DNA of 12,188 bases. Origin: PCC-7336 sp039817825. Lineage in GTDB: Bacteria > Cyanobacteriota > Cyanobacteriia > Thermostichales > PCC-7336. Positions 11,353 to 12,188 of the stretch are shown one piece after another. The stretch is taken from contig JBCBVA010000117.1 of the NCBI GenBank assembly GCA_039817825.1, positions 1 through 12,188 of the forward strand, read 5' to 3'. The notes beneath the pieces are model-generated. The model saw only the letters and a program-made list of their open reading frames with translations, searched no databases and had not been told where the DNA came from. The translations under genes were made by a program, and so were the position numbers. Every line of letters begins with the position of its first letter. Positions within the stretch are counted from its first letter, which is position 1.

Positions 11353-12188
11353 TCATTCTTTTCGGTTCAGGGGAACGATCGCTTCGAGGGTGGTTCCGGT
11401 GCCGGGGGTGCTGCTGAGGGTAAAGGTGCCGTCAAAGCGGGTGATGCGTTCGCGAATCCCGAGCAGGCCGAAACCGCTCTGGGTGGTTTCTAGTTGGGCG
11501 GGATTGAAACCGACCCCATCATCGGTAATGCGCAGTAGGAGGCGGTCGCCTGCAAAGCTCAAGGTGAGATCGAGCTGGGTAGCTTTGGCATGACGCAAGG
11601 TGTTGGTGATAGCTTCTTGGCTGATGCGCAGCAGATTGAGTTCGAGATCGTCGGGAAGAGAGACTGGCTCGCCTTTGAGATGAAAATACACGTTCAGGCC
11701 GGTATCCCGTTGGGTTTGCGCGAGGACTTTGCGCAGGGCATCGGGGAGGCTGTCTGTTTCTAGGGCTTCAGAGCGGAGGGCATGGACGGAGCGGCGGGCT
11801 TCGGAGAGACCAGTACGGGCCAGGTCGCGGGCACGACGGATACAGGTTTGGACTTCGGTGAGGTCTTGGGTTGAAGGGGAAGAGCTATCTGTGGTGTTGA
11901 GGAGACCGCGGACGGCTTCGAGTTGGAGGGAGACGCCGGTGAAGGCTTGGGCGAGGGTATCGTGGATTTCGCGGGCGAGGCGATTGCGTTCGTCAGTGAG
12001 AGCAGTGGTGCGGGCTTTCTCGGCCAGGCGGGTGAGCTGAATGGCCACGATCGCCTGGTTGGTCAGCGCTTGCATGAACTCAAGCTGTTCTTCGCTGAGG
12101 ACGGGGCGATTTCTGAAGCAAAACCCGATGTAGCCAACGGGCTGCTGACCGGTTTTCATGGGGATGCAAGTTACTGCCGAATGTCCCT
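11353..12188 (-). CDS. NarX/DegS-type sensor histidine kinase, N-terminus outside the window
   Basis: The frame is open to the right edge, so only the C-terminal part is seen. It begins in what looks like the end of a GAF sensor domain (HSAVTCIPMKTGQQPVGYIG), followed by a helical linker. The HisKA_3 dimerization domain has ERNRLAREIHDTLAQAF, with His66 counted from the Met at 12159. The ATPase domain carries the N-box (QEAITNTLRHA, Asn186), the G1 box DDGVGFNP and the G2 box GFGLLGIRER. It autophosphorylates on His and should pass the phosphate to the NarL-type regulator encoded 93 bp downstream. No transmembrane segment lies in the visible part, so location and signal are unknown. Met 12159 is not the true start, because the frame continues upstream in conserved sequence. 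Confidence 0.95.
   Translation of the reverse strand, partial: GHSAVTCIPMKTGQQPVGYIGFCFRNRPVLSEEQLEFMQALTNQAIVAIQLTRLAEKARTTALTDERNRLAREIHDTLAQAFTGVSLQLEAVRGLLNTTDSSSPSTQDLTEVQTCIRRARDLARTGLSEARRSVHALRSEALETDSLPDALRKVLAQTQRDTGLNVYFHLKGEPVSLPDDLELNLLRISQEAITNTLRHAKATQLDLTLSFAGDRLLLRITDDGVGFNPAQLETTQSGFGLLGIRERITRFDGTFTLSSTPGTGTTLEAIVPLNRKE

Overview
The window looks like a piece of a cyanobacterial chromosome. I counted sixteen copies of the HIP1 octamer GCGATCGC (for example at 1467, 1571, 1693, 1890, 3464, 7666, 9730 and 10690). The gene content also fits cyanobacteria: Uma2 endonucleases, a DUF4258/DUF2283 pair, a DUF4278 relic and small cysteine-ending secreted proteins. The first 1.4 kb has no HIP1 site and carries a truncated SelO gene that resembles long-form proteobacterial SelO, so it may be foreign. 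Nearly all genes read on the minus strand. I saw no tRNA, rRNA or CRISPR array.

Layout, left to right: (1) 5-883, SelO lacking its C-terminal catalytic part. (2) 983-5224, a closely packed minus-strand array. In transcription order it holds a DUF4258-like protein, a DUF2283 protein, a Cys-rich putative zinc-binding protein, an acidic unknown protein, a possible small ORF, a YhcG/DUF1016 PD-(D/E)XK nuclease, a Uma2 endonuclease and two small unknown ORFs. Many junctions are ATGA or TTGA overlaps. (3) 5221-5718, a relic that resembles the Cys-rich gene, then a 328-bp non-autonomous Tn7-type element with a perfect 25-bp inverted repeat, repeated 19-bp TnsB-like sites and a 5-bp target duplication. 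(4) 5980-6720, a second Uma2 gene broken by one in-frame TAA, with a 37-bp direct repeat duplicating its leader. (5) 7043-9653, four small exported proteins built from shared and reshuffled modules, separated by related intergenic repeats. (6) 9721-9966, a DUF4278 gene with an amber codon at position 8. (7) 10267-10527, a second miniature element (249 bp, 17-bp inverted repeats, 6-bp target duplication). (8) 10636-12188, a NarL-type response regulator and its NarX-type histidine kinase, cut by the window edge.

The left half reads as an accessory nuclease and toxin-antitoxin-like island. The middle is a small secreted-protein family evolving by duplication and module exchange. The right edge is an ordinary two-component system. 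Single-stop pseudogenes and two transposase-less elements with intact target duplications indicate ongoing decay and past mobile-element activity.
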